Notes under the pieces: model-generated
Seen by the model: the letters and a program-made list of their open reading frames with translations, nothing else
What the model was told of the DNA's origin: nothing
Database searches by the model: none
In this document: positions 23,065-31,578 of the stretch, in pieces
Numbering within the stretch: position 1 is the first letter of the stretch
How the letters are laid out: each line of letters opens with the position of its first letter
Position numbers and translations under genes: made by a program
Source of the DNA: an uncultured Clostridia bacterium
GTDB lineage: Bacteria > Bacillota > Clostridia > UBA1381
Direction: 5' to 3'
Assembly: GCA_947631085.1 (NCBI GenBank)
Contig: CANRJY010000002.1
Location: forward strand, 1-64,000
Length of the DNA: 64,000 nucleotides

Positions 23065-23415
23065 ATGATGGCTTTAAAAGAAGACTTAAGAAAACGGCGA
23101 TTAGAATTGAACTTAACAATGGCAGAAGTCGCTAAAAGGGTAGGAGTCAGCGAAGCGACTATATCTCGATGGGAAAGCGGGGATATAGAAAATATGCGTC
23201 GCGATAAAATTGTTTTACTCGCAGAAGCTTTGCAAGTCACGCCAGGATACATCATGGGCTTTGAGGATACACCTGAACCCGCACAGGATTCTCTTGCTAA
23301 CGATTATTTTAGTCTCGCGCGTAATGCGCAGGAAGAAGGGTTAGATCCGGAAGACATACAACTCGCAATAGACATGATCCGAAAATTAAAAAAGAAAGAC
23401 ACTCAGGGGGATTAA
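23065..23415 (+). CDS. XRE-family phage repressor
   Basis: 116 residues. The N-terminal HTH is RRLELNLTMAEVAKRVGVSE, then ATISRWESGDIENMRRDKI. The C-terminal part is short and lacks the LexA-type autocleavage domain; inactivation is more likely by the adjacent ImmA-type protease. The ATG at 23065 or 23068 follows AAAGGAGGG; the in-frame TTG at 23014 lies before the promoter's own start and is rejected. Confidence 0.88.
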   Translation: MMALKEDLRKRRLELNLTMAEVAKRVGVSEATISRWESGDIENMRRDKIVLLAEALQVTPGYIMGFEDTPEPAQDSLANDYFSLARNAQEEGLDPEDIQLAIDMIRKLKKKDTQGD

Positions 23416-23417
23416 TA

Positions 23418-24098
23418 TTGTATTTATCAAAACAACAACTATATGAGTCAGTAGAGAACTTTAAAAAATACCTTAAAATTGGAATTTATGAATATCCGCT
23501 AAACGTGTTTGAATTGTGTGATAGAATCAGTAATGTAAACATAGGCAAAGTCCCTTTTAAAGCATCAAACTTACGCGGGATAGCGGTCATAGCTAAAAAC
23601 AAAAGTGAAAACCATGTGATTTTAGTGAATTCAAACAAAACGGCACCTGAGATGAACTATTATGGCACTCATGAATTAATGCACATCGCTATTCAAAGAA
23701 ATACCGCAGGACAAACTTTTAAGTGTTTTGATAAAGTTCAACCAAAACAGGATAAATTTATCGAATGGCAGGCGAATGAAGGCGCCGCTGAATTTTTAGT
23801 ACCGTATAAAGTCTTATTACCTTTAATTAAGAATAATTATAACAGTATGCGCATAGGCGCCGGTACTTATAGCTTTTGTGCGAGATTTTCTGAAGTCTTT
23901 GGGGTTTCACCAATAGTAATGGAGATTCGTCTTGAGTCTTTAAGTTATGAAATCGAACAGTATCTATCAGGAGTTTCTCTTGACAAGATTGAAATATTAT
24001 CTCGACAAAAACAGATCGCTCGTGGATTACATATTATATCCCTACCGGAGCAAGAAGATATTAGATTTTTCAAAATCCATCAGGTGGCGAATATGTAA
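23418..24098 (+). CDS. ImmA/IrrE-family metallopeptidase
   Basis: 226 residues. The zinc motif is THELMHIA (HExxH type, about residues 89-94), followed by the ligand region QANEGAAEFLVP. Such proteases cleave the partner repressor on induction, as ImmA does for ICEBs1 ImmR. It is co-transcribed with the repressor, starting TTG two bases after its stop, behind AGGGGG. Confidence 0.88.
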   Translation: MYLSKQQLYESVENFKKYLKIGIYEYPLNVFELCDRISNVNIGKVPFKASNLRGIAVIAKNKSENHVILVNSNKTAPEMNYYGTHELMHIAIQRNTAGQTFKCFDKVQPKQDKFIEWQANEGAAEFLVPYKVLLPLIKNNYNSMRIGAGTYSFCARFSEVFGVSPIVMEIRLESLSYEIEQYLSGVSLDKIEILSRQKQIARGLHIISLPEQEDIRFFKIHQVANM

Positions 24099-24207
24099 TC
24101 AAGAGATGAATAAAGTAAAAAAGCCTACAACATAAGTTTTATATTCCCCATAAATGGGGTTATAAATAAAATTATTATTTACTACACATAAGAAAGGATG
24201 AAAAAGC

Positions 24208-24780
24208 ATGAAAAAATTTTTTATTGTAATAGCTGCTTTAAGCTGTGCAATACTTGCTGGTTGCGGAGGTAACGATGATATTTCCGCAAGGCTGGACAGT
24301 ATCGAGCAACGATTATCCGCTCTTGAAGAGAACGGAACAACAGCTCCGACATCGACTGCAAATCCGGCAAATGCCGCTGCGAAATCTACGGATATGGCAG
24401 ATAATAAGGATCTCAACGTGCTTTCGTTTGAGTTAATCTCTACCGACCCCGACGCAACAACCAGTTCCGTGAAACACACATACAAGGTCACAAACAACGG
24501 AAATGCTCCATTAGAATATATGTCTGTTGATTTTGCCTATTATGATGCGGACGGGAACGCCCTTGATACTGACGGACGTTACAAGGATATTGTAATAGAA
24601 CCCGGCAAATCGGTTAATATGGATTCTTACGGTGGAGATGAAACAACAAAAGCGAATATTGCAAGCTCAAAGGCGACATCGTACTATTATTACTTGGTTA
24701 CTCCTCTTGCTGACGGAAATAATAAAGTAGATGTTAATTGCGAAACAGGTAAAGTAAAAACCTCTTATTCTGAGCGTTAA
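24208..24780 (+). CDS. Prophage-encoded lipoprotein
   Basis: 190 residues. A type II signal peptide (MKKFFIVIAALSCAILAGC, lipobox LAGC) is followed by a short coiled coil (ISARLDSIEQRLSALEE), a linker rich in T, A, S and N, and a beta-domain (LISTDPDATTSSVKHTYKVT, NAPLEYMSVDFAYYDADGN) resembling FxLYD-type domains. It lies in the lysogenic cassette, so it is probably made by the lysogen and displayed on the surface. Exclusion of other phages is a possible role; not shown. Confidence 0.75.
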   Translation: MKKFFIVIAALSCAILAGCGGNDDISARLDSIEQRLSALEENGTTAPTSTANPANAAAKSTDMADNKDLNVLSFELISTDPDATTSSVKHTYKVTNNGNAPLEYMSVDFAYYDADGNALDTDGRYKDIVIEPGKSVNMDSYGGDETTKANIASSKATSYYYYLVTPLADGNNKVDVNCETGKVKTSYSER

Positions 24781-24843
24781 ATAAGCCCCAACCGCTGCCA
24801 ACAGTCGGCGTAAACAGCATTTAACAAGAAAGGAAACATCACT

Positions 24844-25062
24844 ATGGAATACACAATTAATTTCACTTGGGACAACGAAGCCAACGTGTGGATCGCTACG
24901 AGCAAGGACATCGCGGGACTGGTTCTTGAAAGCGGCTCGTTTGACGCGCTCCTCGAACGCGTCAGATTTACTGTGCCTGAACTGCTCGCGCTGAACGGTA
25001 CAACTCAAAATCCGCTCAGACTTTCCTTTATTTCTGAGCGCCACGAAAGGATCGCTTTGTAA
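24844..25062 (+). CDS. hicB: HicB-like antitoxin (DUF1902 type)
   Basis: 72 residues: MEYTINFTWDNEANVWIATS, then KDIAGLVLESGSFDALLERV, the degenerate RNase H-like fold of HicB. It lacks an added DNA-binding domain. It precedes hicA by a one-base overlap, an antitoxin-first order opposite to the classical hicAB. Confidence 0.8.
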   Translation: MEYTINFTWDNEANVWIATSKDIAGLVLESGSFDALLERVRFTVPELLALNGTTQNPLRLSFISERHERIAL

Positions 25063-25259
25063 TGGCTGAATACGAGAAGAAAGTAAGGGCGGTTTTGACA
25101 CAGTATAATTGCGCCTTTGTAAGACGTGGCAAGGGCGACCACGATATATGGTACAGTCCCATTACCGACAGGCATATTACTGTTGATACAAAAATAAAAT
25201 CGCGTCATACCGCAAATGCCATTTTAAAGCAAAGCGGCATAGATTACAGATTCAGATAA
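25062..25259 (+). CDS. hicA: HicA-like mRNA interferase toxin
   Basis: 65 residues. The dsRBD-like core carries the catalytic histidine in GKGDHDIWYSPITDRHITV and the closing AILKQSGI helix. HicA toxins cleave mRNA until bound by HicB. Together with the upstream gene it likely stabilises the prophage. Confidence 0.85.
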   Translation: MAEYEKKVRAVLTQYNCAFVRRGKGDHDIWYSPITDRHITVDTKIKSRHTANAILKQSGIDYRFR

Positions 25260-25264
25260 AAAAT

Positions 25265-25290
25265 CCCCCGACCGTTAGCGCGATCGGGAG
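25265..25290 (-). terminator. Terminator-like hairpin after hicA
   Basis: CCCGATCG and CGGTCGGG pair; on the minus strand the stem is followed by a T run, on the plus strand it is not. It may protect hicA from leftward transcription or shape the recombinase leader. Confidence 0.45.
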
Positions 25291-25300
25291 ACTGAATAGA

Positions 25301-25376
25301 AGTGCTATGATATAACACCCAAAATCATTTAAATTATATCATAACACTCCAAAAAAATCAAGTAAAGGAGTGCTAT
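25301..25376 (+). promoter_or_regulatory. Recombinase leader with mutually exclusive pairings
   Basis: Segment A (25301-25315, AGTGCTATGATATAA) can pair with segment B (25334-25348, TTATATCATAACACT). The 3' part of B (25341-25350, ATAACACTCC) can instead pair with segment C (25367-25376, GGAGTGCTAT), which contains the ribosome binding site. Each helix has a single mismatch. A:B would free the ribosome binding site and B:C would hide it. A DNA operator is the alternative reading of the A:B palindrome. Confidence 0.5.
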
Positions 25377-25380
25377 TTTA

Positions 25381-26952
25381 ATGCAAAAAAATCAATTACA
25401 ACGCTGCGTAATATATGCGCGCTTCTCGTGCCACAATCAGAGCGAGCAGTCCATCGAAGGACAAGTCCGCGACTGTACCGCATACGCCGAGCAGCATAAT
25501 CTTGTAATCGTCGATACATACATAGACCGCGCGCTGACAGCTACGAGCGACCGCCGTCCGGAGTTTCAGCGCATGATCAAGGATAGCGAGAAAAAGCTGT
25601 TTGACTGCATTCTCGTCTGGAAGCTCGACCGTTTCGCCCGCAATCGCTATGACAGCTCCATGTACAAGCACCGTCTCAGCAAAAACGGTGTAAATGTTGT
25701 TTCCGTCATGGAGAACATAGCCGACACACCGGAAGGCGTTCTTATGGAAAGCATTCTCGAAGGCTTTGCCGAATACTATTCCCGCGATTTATCGCAGAAG
25801 GTTTCACGCGGTATGCGCGAAACGGCGCTAAAGCATAAAATCACGGGTATCATTCCGTTCGGCTACAAAAAATCCGAAGAAGGGACATATGTTCCGGATG
25901 AAACGACCGCTCCCGTTGTTCGCCGAATATTTGAAATGTACGTTGACGGCGAGCTCGGCAAGGATATCGCCGCATGGATTAACAGCCTCGGCTATAAAAC
26001 AACGGCGGGAAAGAAATTCACGCAGCAATCCGTGATTAAAATCATACAAAGATCCCGCTATACCGGCAGATATAATTATGGTGATTTGGAGATCATAGAC
26101 GAAAATCAGCGCATTGTCAGCGATGATATTTTTAACCGCGCCCAAAAGCGCCGTATCGCCAATAAACATTTAGCCGGTCAATACAAAGCAAATGATTGTT
26201 ATCTCCTGAGCACTAAGCTCTACTGCGGTATATGCCGCCGCCCGATGCACGGCGAGTCGGGCTACGGCAAAAATGGAGCTGTTTACCACTACTATAAGTG
26301 CAGCGGCAGACGGCTAAAGGTAAAATGTCAAAAGCAGACAGTCCGTAAAGATGATATTGAACAGCTTGTCATTGACAATATCGTGCATAATGTTCTTCGC
26401 GGCGATGTAGTACAGCTTATTCTTGACACAATAATGCGAATACAATCCCAACGAAAAACAGAGTCTCCGGAAGTAGCGCTTATAAAATCACAGCTTGCCG
26501 GCACCGAGAAGCGCATGGACAACATCATGCGAGCGATAGAAGCGGGAATATTAACGGACACCACTCAAAAGCGTCTTAAAGAGCTTGAGGAAACAAAAGC
26601 AAGGCTCGAATATGAGCTGGAGCTTGAAAAGTCGAAAGCACCCGCTATCTCCTACGAATACGCAAAAGCATTCCTAACGAGCCTGTCCGCCTCCGACTTC
26701 AACACTCCCGAGCGCAAAAAACTATTAATAGAAACATTCGTCCAGCGCGTCTACTTATGGGACGACCGTATGATAATAATATACAAGCCCGCCCCCTCGA
26801 TAGCCGGTCAATCCCCGACCGACGAAGTTTTCGACGACATAATAAAAGCTATATCCGATAATTGTTCGGATATAGCTTACACTGGTACACCATCGGGGGC
26901 TCGAACCCCGGACACCCTGATTAAGAGTCAGGTGCTCTACCAACTGAGCTAA
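25381..26952 (+). CDS. Large serine recombinase (prophage integrase)
   Basis: 523 residues. The resolvase domain has YARFSCHNQSEQSIEGQ with the catalytic serine near residue 15, and LVWKLDRFARNRYD. The Recombinase domain follows (GIIPFGYKKSEEG, KDIAAWINSLGYKTTAGK), then a zinc ribbon (YCGICRRPM, HYYKCSGRR) and a coiled coil. Its last 22-24 codons lie inside the tRNA-Lys gene on the other strand, and about 11 more lie in that tRNA's terminator, so its C-terminus is set by the attachment site. Serine recombinases at tRNA genes are less usual than tyrosine ones. Confidence 0.93.
   Translation: MQKNQLQRCVIYARFSCHNQSEQSIEGQVRDCTAYAEQHNLVIVDTYIDRALTATSDRRPEFQRMIKDSEKKLFDCILVWKLDRFARNRYDSSMYKHRLSKNGVNVVSVMENIADTPEGVLMESILEGFAEYYSRDLSQKVSRGMRETALKHKITGIIPFGYKKSEEGTYVPDETTAPVVRRIFEMYVDGELGKDIAAWINSLGYKTTAGKKFTQQSVIKIIQRSRYTGRYNYGDLEIIDENQRIVSDDIFNRAQKRRIANKHLAGQYKANDCYLLSTKLYCGICRRPMHGESGYGKNGAVYHYYKCSGRRLKVKCQKQTVRKDDIEQLVIDNIVHNVLRGDVVQLILDTIMRIQSQRKTESPEVALIKSQLAGTEKRMDNIMRAIEAGILTDTTQKRLKELEETKARLEYELELEKSKAPAISYEYAKAFLTSLSASDFNTPERKKLLIETFVQRVYLWDDRMIIIYKPAPSIAGQSPTDEVFDDIIKAISDNCSDIAYTGTPSGARTPDTLIKSQVLYQLS
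26846..26878 (-). terminator. Intrinsic terminator of tRNA-Lys inside the recombinase gene
   Basis: On the minus strand a perfect 13-bp stem (AAGCTATATCCGA with TCGGATATAGCTT) is followed by TTATTATG. It begins five bases after the tRNA CCA and is encoded by recombinase codons. Confidence 0.75.
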
Positions 26953-26958
26953 TGGTGC
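26883..26958 (-). tRNA. tRNA-Lys (anticodon CUU), prophage attachment site
   Basis: 76 nt with encoded CCA. The acceptor stem is GCACCAT/ATGGTGT; the anticodon loop is CTCTTAA, giving CUU; the T loop is GGTTCGAGCC. It is intact after integration, so the phage either restores its 3' end or enters just downstream of it. Confidence 0.95.
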
Positions 26959-26989
26959 ATTTTTTCGGTCTTTGCTGACCACGAGTTAT

Positions 26990-27018
26990 ATAATAACATA
27001 TCATAAAACTTTTGTCAA
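26990..27018 (-). promoter_or_regulatory. tRNA-Lys promoter
   Basis: TTGACA, 17-base spacer, TATTAT on the minus strand, about 30 bases before the tRNA. Confidence 0.8.
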
Positions 27019-27071
27019 TACTTTTTTTATTTTTTTGTCTTTTTTTCTTTCTTTTTTATCCTTTTATTTAT

Positions 27072-27100
27072 TTGACATATTCTGCCCTGTCATATATAAT
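27072..27100 (+). promoter_or_regulatory. Promoter of the DUF218 gene
   Basis: TTGACA, 17-base spacer, TATAAT; the start codon is 20 bases downstream. Confidence 0.8.
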
Positions 27101-27120
27101 TATTATGAGGTGATGGAATT

Positions 27121-27864
27121 ATGCTGCTGCGTATAGTTTTCTCCGTTTTGGGCGCTTTTATGATTCTTAACAGCTCCGTTCTCGCGGTGGTTTCTAATTT
27201 TACGTTCGGTAATATACTTGAGTTCATAGGCGGCGCGGCGCTGCTGGTTTGGGGAGTGTTCGATAACAGGATATATTCCTCCAAGCACAAGGCTCTTTGG
27301 CGTACTTTTAAAACTTTGGTTGTGATCGGGATTTCCACGGCGGTCGGGTTCTCTATGTTTTTGTTCGCTTACGGATTTACCGATACGGCTCGATATAACG
27401 AAAGAGCCTTGATCGTGCTCGGCGCGGCTGTAAAAGGAGATCGCGTTTCAAAACCGCTTCAGGCGCGGCTCGACAAAGCCGTTGAATATCTTAACATAAA
27501 CACGTCGGCGGTGGTGGTCGTTACGGGCGGACAGGGGCCTCAGGAAAGCGTTACGGAGGCGTACGCCATGGAACAGTATCTGATAAACCACGGAATCGAG
27601 CAGGAGCGTATCATCAAAGAAGAACAAGCCACAAGCACATCCGAAAATTACAAGTTCTCAAAAGAAATTCTCGACGCGCGGCTCGGGGAATACCGCGCCG
27701 CCGTCGTTACCAACGGGTTCCATGTCTACCGCGCCGTTCAGCTTGCGGAGCTCGCGGGACTGGACGTCGCCACTATTCACGCGCCGATGCCGTGGTACAG
27801 CGTCGTGCCGATGTATCTGCGCGAGATCTTGGCGGTGTTCAAGCTTTGGATATTAAAATATTAA
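27121..27864 (+). CDS. DUF218/YdcF-SanA family membrane protein
   Basis: 247 residues. Three hydrophobic stretches fill residues 1-85, followed by the DUF218 domain: ALIVLGAAVKGDRVSKPLQ, VVVTGGQGPQESVTEAYAM, TSTSENYKFSKEIL and VVTNGFHVYRAVQLA. The domain probably faces outward. Family members affect envelope integrity; the biochemical role is unknown. A GAGGTGATG site precedes the ATG. Confidence 0.85.
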   Translation: MLLRIVFSVLGAFMILNSSVLAVVSNFTFGNILEFIGGAALLVWGVFDNRIYSSKHKALWRTFKTLVVIGISTAVGFSMFLFAYGFTDTARYNERALIVLGAAVKGDRVSKPLQARLDKAVEYLNINTSAVVVVTGGQGPQESVTEAYAMEQYLINHGIEQERIIKEEQATSTSENYKFSKEILDARLGEYRAAVVTNGFHVYRAVQLAELAGLDVATIHAPMPWYSVVPMYLREILAVFKLWILKY

Positions 27865-27887
27865 AAAGCGGTTTTCACCGCTTTTTT
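27864..27887. terminator. Bidirectional terminator between the DUF218 gene and cca
   Basis: AAAAGCGGT/ACCGCTTTT around TTTC, with T runs on both strands. It overlaps the last codons of cca. Confidence 0.85.
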
Positions 27888-29215
27888 CTTTTCATTTCTC
27901 TCGCTCGTTCAAGCAGATATTCCCTGTCGTTCAGCTCGGGTTTTATTATTACCTCGTTGAGCAGAGCCTTCAGCGTATCGCCTATCTCCCGTCCGGTTTT
28001 GTAGCCGAGCTTTATCAAATCCCTGCCGTTTACCACTAAATGCGATATCAGATACGGCTGTTTTTCGGCTATGATCTCACGGTATATGTTGTATACCGCG
28101 TCAAGCTTTTGCAGCTTTTCCGGAAGGTGTACCGGATTTTTTGCCATATTGTCGGCGGTTTGCAGCCTGAGAAGCTTCTCGAACAGCTCCCTGCCGGTTT
28201 TTGACATCATTCTTTTTACCGCCGGAAACAAAGGCTCGATGCGCACATCGTGGTTTTCCACGAGTATGGAAACATCTTTTATCGTATCGGAATCCATGCG
28301 CAGCCTATGCAGAACGTCCTCGGTTATGCTGCGGCTTTCGCGGTGGTGACCGTAAAAATGTATCGTTCCGTTTGAATCGACGCTCGAGCAGCAGGGCTTG
28401 CCCACGTCGTGCATAAGCGCCGCCCAGCGCACAGCCAAATCTGGCTGCGTGTTTTTTATTGTCTGCATTGTGTGCTCGCCCACATCGTATATGTGATATT
28501 TATTGTGCTGCGGCTCGCCGAAACACCTGTCAAGCTCCGGTATTATGTATATCAGCAGACCGAGCTCGTGCAGGGCGCGGATATAGTCGGGGTTATCGGA
28601 CAGGATAATTCTGTTTATTTCGCCCAGTATGCGCTCGCTGCTGACATTTTTTACCAGCGGCGCGCATTTTTTCACCGCTTTTTTTAGTTCCCCGTCAAGC
28701 TCGAACGACAGCGCCGCGCCGAAACGCACCGCGCGCAGCATTCTCAGCGCGTCCTCGCGAAAACGCGTTTCGCTGTCGCCAACGCAGCGTATTACGCGCG
28801 CGTTTATATCCTTTCTGCCGCCGAAGCAATCAACAAAGCCCCTCGTCGGGCTGTACATCATGGAATTGATGGTGAAATCGCGCCGTGCGCAGTCCTCGCG
28901 CGCGCTGTTTACAAATTCGACGGAATCCGGATGACGTCCGTCGCTGTAGGCGCTTTCGCGGCGGAATGTGGTAATCTCGTAGCCTATATGATTTTCCACT
29001 ACCGTCACAGTGCCGTGCTTTATTCCCGTGTCAATGGTTTTCGGAAAAAGCTCCTTTACCTCTGACGGGAGAGCGTTTGTGGCTATGTCGTAATCATGCG
29101 GAGTTCTGCCCATCAGCATATCGCGCACGGCTCCGCCTGCCACAAACGCGGAAAAGCCGCCTGATTCCAGCCGGCTTAAAATATTTTTAACTCCTTCGGT
29201 AAGCCTCAGCTTCAT
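27875..29215 (-). CDS. cca: CCA tRNA nucleotidyltransferase
   Basis: 446 residues. The class II nucleotidyltransferase head has AGGAVRDMLMGRTPHDYDIA with the catalytic DYD, RRDFTINSMMY and EDALRMLRAVRF; the C-terminal half has an HD domain (WAALMHDVGKP, GHHRESRSIT). It adds or repairs tRNA 3' CCA ends, although the nearby tRNA-Lys already encodes CCA. The ATG at 29215 follows GGGAGGCGAGG and is preferred over 29230. Confidence 0.93.
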   Translation of the reverse strand: MKLRLTEGVKNILSRLESGGFSAFVAGGAVRDMLMGRTPHDYDIATNALPSEVKELFPKTIDTGIKHGTVTVVENHIGYEITTFRRESAYSDGRHPDSVEFVNSAREDCARRDFTINSMMYSPTRGFVDCFGGRKDINARVIRCVGDSETRFREDALRMLRAVRFGAALSFELDGELKKAVKKCAPLVKNVSSERILGEINRIILSDNPDYIRALHELGLLIYIIPELDRCFGEPQHNKYHIYDVGEHTMQTIKNTQPDLAVRWAALMHDVGKPCCSSVDSNGTIHFYGHHRESRSITEDVLHRLRMDSDTIKDVSILVENHDVRIEPLFPAVKRMMSKTGRELFEKLLRLQTADNMAKNPVHLPEKLQKLDAVYNIYREIIAEKQPYLISHLVVNGRDLIKLGYKTGREIGDTLKALLNEVIIKPELNDREYLLERAREMKRKKR

Positions 29216-29315
29216 AGCCTCGCCTCCCATCAGTTATATCCGCTTAAAACAATGTTTCCGCTTTTAGCGCTTTGCTCCGCGATAATCACCCTTTGATTTT
29301 ATATTTTTCCGATTT

Positions 29316-31256
29316 TTACAGACCCGCCGCGGCAGACCAATCCATTTGATTGCCTGTGATTTGTACGGGACCCGCCGAAATGGGAACACGTTCCCCGTAT
29401 ATGTCTATTATACTGTACTCGAAGCTGTAGCTGCCGTCGGGTATTCTCTTTTTCTTAATTGCCGCGCCGGTCAGTCCCGCAGTTATGGTCTTGCTCTCTC
29501 GCCATTCGCCCGTATCGGGATTTTTGAGAAGCGGAGTTATTTTATCTCCGTATTTAATACGCCTGAACGCTCTGTCCGCCGTTCCGGTCTGATGGTCTAC
29601 TCCCTTCCATGCTCCGATTATCTCGTAGCTTCCGCCGCGGTCGGACGGGGTGAATCTTATGCGCAGATTTGTCAGCTCGCCGTTTAAAATCACGGGCGCC
29701 GAATATCCGCCGCCGCTTACCGGTGTAAGCAAAATCGGACTTCCGTTTATTTCAAAACGGTTGAACGCAAATTCTCCGACAAATATACCTCCATCCCAGT
29801 TGACCTCGGTATTATAGTCGGTGCTGAGCATTAAACGCTCGCCTGTCTCATCGTTGTATTGATACAGATTAAACGAAACGCCGCGCACGGGAAGCATGCT
29901 TGTGGTATAGTCAAGCTCCAGCATATTCTGCTCGTTTACGCGCACAAGATAGCCCGCGTAAGCGCGCTGCTCCGAAAATTCCTGCCACGCCGGAGTTGTG
30001 TAGAAATTCGATTTGCCCTCCTCGGGCGGCATATTGAGGTTTGAGCATATGTTTCTCAGATAGTCGGCATAGTTTATGCTCGGCGTGTTGTGAAGATAAT
30101 CCGCCATCATAGCGTCTGTGACGCCAATGCGGTAGCCTATATCGGCATCCGTTATGAACGGATAGAAAACGCTCAGTCCGCTTTCTCCGCCGCCCTGTTC
30201 GGGTACCTTGTATACCACCGCCTCGTCGGTGATCTGCTGCAGGATATCGCTCGTCTGTCCTATATATTCGTTCAGGCTTTGCGCCAGCTCGCTTATATCG
30301 ACCGCGTTGCTGTAGCCTTCCATATCGGTCTGACCGCCGTATCGGTATGCGCTTCGCACCGCGCGCGCTATAGGCGCATATGCTTCCAGTCCGCTCTCGG
30401 TAGCCGTAAGCATCGTGCCGGCCATGCCGTCAAACGCCTGCGTCAGAGACGACATCCTCGACAGGTCGAGAAGCGTCATCGCGGCATAGTCCTCCACCTT
30501 GTTCGACTTGCACTTTTCATAGTATGTATCGCAGATCACTCTGCCAAAATCCGGAACCGATATATCGGGATGCTCCGAAAGATAGTTAAATATTGCTTCG
30601 TAATCCCAGCACAGCGGCATATAGTCCGGCGACGCCACCATGTAATCGGCATACGGCGACAGAGCCGCCGCCATTTCCAAGCCCGACATCATTGACGCGT
30701 CAAAACCTATCAAATCAAAGTTTCTGCCCGTGTTGCCTATTCCGAAAGCAAGCTCCTCAATATTCAGAGCATCGTTCTCGTGGAGCGCGTCATGAGCGGC
30801 GCCGCCGCTGCCGGCGCCGCCATCCCAAAATATAACCGCGTATCTGTCGGCGCGATAATTCTGTACACCCCAATTAAGAAAATCCGTCAGTGTTCCGTGA
30901 TTGCCCATGTTTGACTCAAGCTTTTGGTCAACCATATACATGCCGTCTTTCTGCATTTCAAAACGCTGTAAATAATCGCTGTAAATTCCGTTAATTTTCC
31001 AGTCAGTGCTGCCGCCGGTCTGAACAAGCACGTTTATATTCTCGGGATAATCCGTGCGGAACATCTCTTTCAGCGCCTCCGTCGCGGAGCCGTATGCCGA
31101 TTCCTGAGTGCCGCCGCACATATATACCATTATCGTCCAGTTAAGTCCATTGTCGGGAGAGCGCGTGACACGCTCGGGACTTACGCTGTCCTCTCCGCAG
31201 CCGCTCAGCGCGAGCGCCGCGATTACGGAAATTATAAGAGCCGTAAGTTTTTTCAT
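29316..31256 (-). CDS. C11 (clostripain)-like lipoprotein without catalytic His and Cys
   Basis: 646 residues. Signal peptide and lipobox (ALALSGC) at the start, then the clostripain-like domain (NWTIMVYMCGGTQESAYGS; RYAVIFWDGGAGSGG; NFDLIGFDASMMSGLEMAAAL; ADYMVASPDY). In active C11 peptidases these blocks read WDHGxG and DACLM; here the histidine is glycine and the cysteine is serine. About 250 C-terminal residues form a beta-rich region. It is likely a surface-bound pseudopeptidase, possibly a binding protein. The ATG at 31256 follows GGAGGAAACC. Confidence 0.85.
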   Translation of the reverse strand: MKKLTALIISVIAALALSGCGEDSVSPERVTRSPDNGLNWTIMVYMCGGTQESAYGSATEALKEMFRTDYPENINVLVQTGGSTDWKINGIYSDYLQRFEMQKDGMYMVDQKLESNMGNHGTLTDFLNWGVQNYRADRYAVIFWDGGAGSGGAAHDALHENDALNIEELAFGIGNTGRNFDLIGFDASMMSGLEMAAALSPYADYMVASPDYMPLCWDYEAIFNYLSEHPDISVPDFGRVICDTYYEKCKSNKVEDYAAMTLLDLSRMSSLTQAFDGMAGTMLTATESGLEAYAPIARAVRSAYRYGGQTDMEGYSNAVDISELAQSLNEYIGQTSDILQQITDEAVVYKVPEQGGGESGLSVFYPFITDADIGYRIGVTDAMMADYLHNTPSINYADYLRNICSNLNMPPEEGKSNFYTTPAWQEFSEQRAYAGYLVRVNEQNMLELDYTTSMLPVRGVSFNLYQYNDETGERLMLSTDYNTEVNWDGGIFVGEFAFNRFEINGSPILLTPVSGGGYSAPVILNGELTNLRIRFTPSDRGGSYEIIGAWKGVDHQTGTADRAFRRIKYGDKITPLLKNPDTGEWRESKTITAGLTGAAIKKKRIPDGSYSFEYSIIDIYGERVPISAGPVQITGNQMDWSAAAGL

Positions 31257-31278
31257 GGTTTCCTCCATATGTATACAG

Positions 31279-31320
31279 AAAAAGCGCTGAAGGAACTGCG
31301 TTATTCCGACAGCGCTTTTT
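31279..31320. terminator. Terminator after the ferredoxin gene
   Basis: AAAAAGCGCTG pairs with CAGCGCTTTTT, symmetric enough to work in both directions. Confidence 0.8.
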
Positions 31321-31328
31321 CTCTCAAA

Positions 31329-31499
31329 TTAATCCTGTGCCGGAGCTCCTACCGGGCAAACGCCTGCGCATGCACCGCATTCGATACATGTATCAGCGTC
31401 TATAACGTACTTGCTGTCGCCCTCGCTTATAGCGCTTACAGGACATTCTGCAGCACATGCGCCGCAGCTGATGCAATCGTCACCGATTTTGTATGCCAT
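31329..31499 (-). CDS. 2[4Fe-4S] ferredoxin
   Basis: 56 residues, typical clostridial size. Two cluster motifs: CISCGACAAECPVSAI and CIECGACAGVCPVGA. It carries electrons between oxidoreductases in the cytoplasm. It is monocistronic with a promoter at 31579-31607 and its own terminator. The ATG at 31499 follows AAGGAGGTG. Confidence 0.97.
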   Translation of the reverse strand: MAYKIGDDCISCGACAAECPVSAISEGDSKYVIDADTCIECGACAGVCPVGAPAQD

Positions 31500-31578
31500 A
31501 ATACATACACCTCCTTAAAATACTTCGCATTGACCCCCAATGCTTAAGCGTTATCTCATAACGCTTACTTATATATCA

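Noticed and set aside
24143-24160. CCCCA/TGGGG hairpin after the ImmA gene as a terminator
   Set aside because: Only five base pairs and no T run; too weak to call.
26755-26982. Minus-strand frame containing APLAQLVEHLTLNQG
   Set aside because: This is a translated tRNA gene, a well-known false ORF.
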